Of a stretch of DNA of 64,000 nucleotides, positions 63,562-64,000 are shown one piece after another. Location of the stretch: assembly GCA_029248885.1 (NCBI GenBank), contig JAQWIL010000037.1:1-64000 (forward strand). Reading direction: 5' to 3'. A program made the position numbers and the translations under genes. The DNA comes from Flavobacteriaceae bacterium (GTDB taxonomy: Bacteria > Bacteroidota > Bacteroidia > Flavobacteriales > Flavobacteriaceae). The notes under the pieces are model-generated. The model did no database searches and was not told where the DNA came from. It worked only from the letters and a program-made list of their open reading frames with translations. Positions within the stretch are counted from its first letter, which is position 1; every line of letters starts with the position of its first letter.

Positions 63562-64000
63562 TTATTTCGGATTGACTTTGGCAATTAAAAACTTAACAAA
63601 AACACTCGTTAACCGAAAAGGCATGACTGTTTTTCTTCGACCAGAAAGGGTCGATGGAAAAACCCAAAAAAAGTGATTATGGGCTTTCACAATGGCCCAA
63701 ACATGACCATATTTAAAAATAAGGAAATAGAAGAGTCCCAAAAGGAAATCAAAGCCCAATCGAAAGATGATTATAAGAAGTAAGGGGAAAGCAGGTATGG
63801 TCTTTGTATAAGTCCAAAGAGAGTTGCGGATATTGTAGTATAACTTTTTCGGTTGATTGGTTGCCAATGTACCTCCACCCAAGTGTGCAACCTTTACATA
63901 GCCATTACACATTGTAATCCAGTCTGCTGCCTTTCCCCGCACACACAAATCAATTTCTTCAAAATGCATAAAAAACCGTTCATCAAAACCGTCCAACTGG
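63562..64000 (-). CDS. Family 2 glycosyltransferase, 5' end cut by the window
   Basis: Only the C-terminal ~146 residues are present. The frame is open to the window edge, so the Met-like codon at 63996 is not the real start. LDGFDERFFMHFEEIDLCVRG is the C-terminal catalytic signature of GT2 enzymes of the rhamnosyltransferase type (the acidic E-x-D-L-C block). It is followed by GGGT and two hydrophobic segments (about residues 65-95 of the fragment) that may anchor it to the membrane. A role in cell-surface polysaccharide or lipopolysaccharide synthesis is likely; donor and acceptor are unknown. Confidence 0.85.
   Translation of the reverse strand, partial: QLDGFDERFFMHFEEIDLCVRGKAADWITMCNGYVKVAHLGGGTLATNQPKKLYYNIRNSLWTYTKTIPAFPLLLIIIFRLGFDFLLGLFYFLIFKYGHVWAIVKAHNHFFWVFPSTLSGRRKTVMPFRLTSVFVKFLIAKVNPK

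Overview
The window is chromosomal DNA of a Bacteroidota bacterium, most likely a member of the Flavobacteriia. The evidence is direct: type IX secretion (T9SS) C-terminal sorting domains, a TonB-dependent receptor with a carboxypeptidase-regulatory-like N-terminal domain, promoters of the Bacteroidota form TTG-N17-23-TAnnTTTG, almost no Shine-Dalgarno sequences, frequent TTG starts, and lineage families such as the LuxC-type acyl-CoA reductase, DUF6787 and an OmpA lipoprotein. I see no tRNA, rRNA, CRISPR array, insertion sequence or prophage. Genes are densely packed, with many 1-13 nt overlaps. Both ends cut a gene: nth on the left and a glycosyltransferase on the right.

Layout. 1-5.4 kb: nth, bcp, a conserved 484-residue protein of unknown function, a metallo-beta-lactamase-fold hydrolase with a small membrane-anchored partner, and an arylsulfotransferase-like lipoprotein. 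5.4-9.1 kb: the most unusual region, a tandem array of three T9SS-exported beta-sandwich proteins. They share an almost identical sorting domain and intergenic DNA. The array lies behind a strong promoter that has a 14-G homopolymer just upstream; a fourth, dispersed member sits at 45.9 kb. 9.1-13.7 kb: esterase plus dihydroorotase-like protein, a TIGR02757 protein plus a LolD-like ATPase, and msrA-folE. 13.7-20.7 kb: a likely metal-acquisition set (ZnuD-like TonB receptor, His/Asp/Glu-rich lipoprotein with a surface-export signal, small His-rich exported protein) downstream of DUF6787, serA and serC, then LuxC. 20.7-24.3 kb: ferredoxin, ychF, nitroreductase, aldehyde dehydrogenase. 24.4-32.8 kb: ilvD-ilvB-ilvN-ilvC-ilvA and gapN on one strand. 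32.8-46 kb: dnaN, SAM hydrolase, phoH-purC, a five-gene operon (Gfo/Idh/MocA, DUF1015, PLP homeostasis protein, exonuclease-GIY-YIG fusion, miaA), pcm, smpB, clpB. 46-64 kb: fourth T9SS paralogue, glyA, beta-helix lipoprotein, plant-type glutaminyl cyclase, the SRP RNA gene, a short-chain dehydrogenase, transaldolase-like aldolase, ABC-F ATPase, small membrane and DUF2007 proteins, pheT, recG, a UvrD/PcrA helicase, a YciO/Sua5 protein, OmpA and the glycosyltransferase.

How the parts fit. Most of the window is housekeeping: branched-chain and serine synthesis, replication and repair, translation. The accessory biology is at the cell surface. The T9SS array has the parts of a switchable and recombining surface-protein family: a poly-G tract beside the promoter, a shared leader with a small covarying hairpin, variable bodies and a constant export tail. 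All four members and the TonB receptor appear to begin with Gln after signal-peptide cleavage, and a glutaminyl cyclase is encoded in the same window, so N-terminal pyroglutamate formation is plausible. A second theme is promoter geometry. At three divergent gene pairs the two -7 boxes lie tail to tail within 0-4 bp, which suggests bidirectional promoters. Two or three other genes have a -7 box only 4-5 nt before the start codon, which suggests leaderless mRNA.
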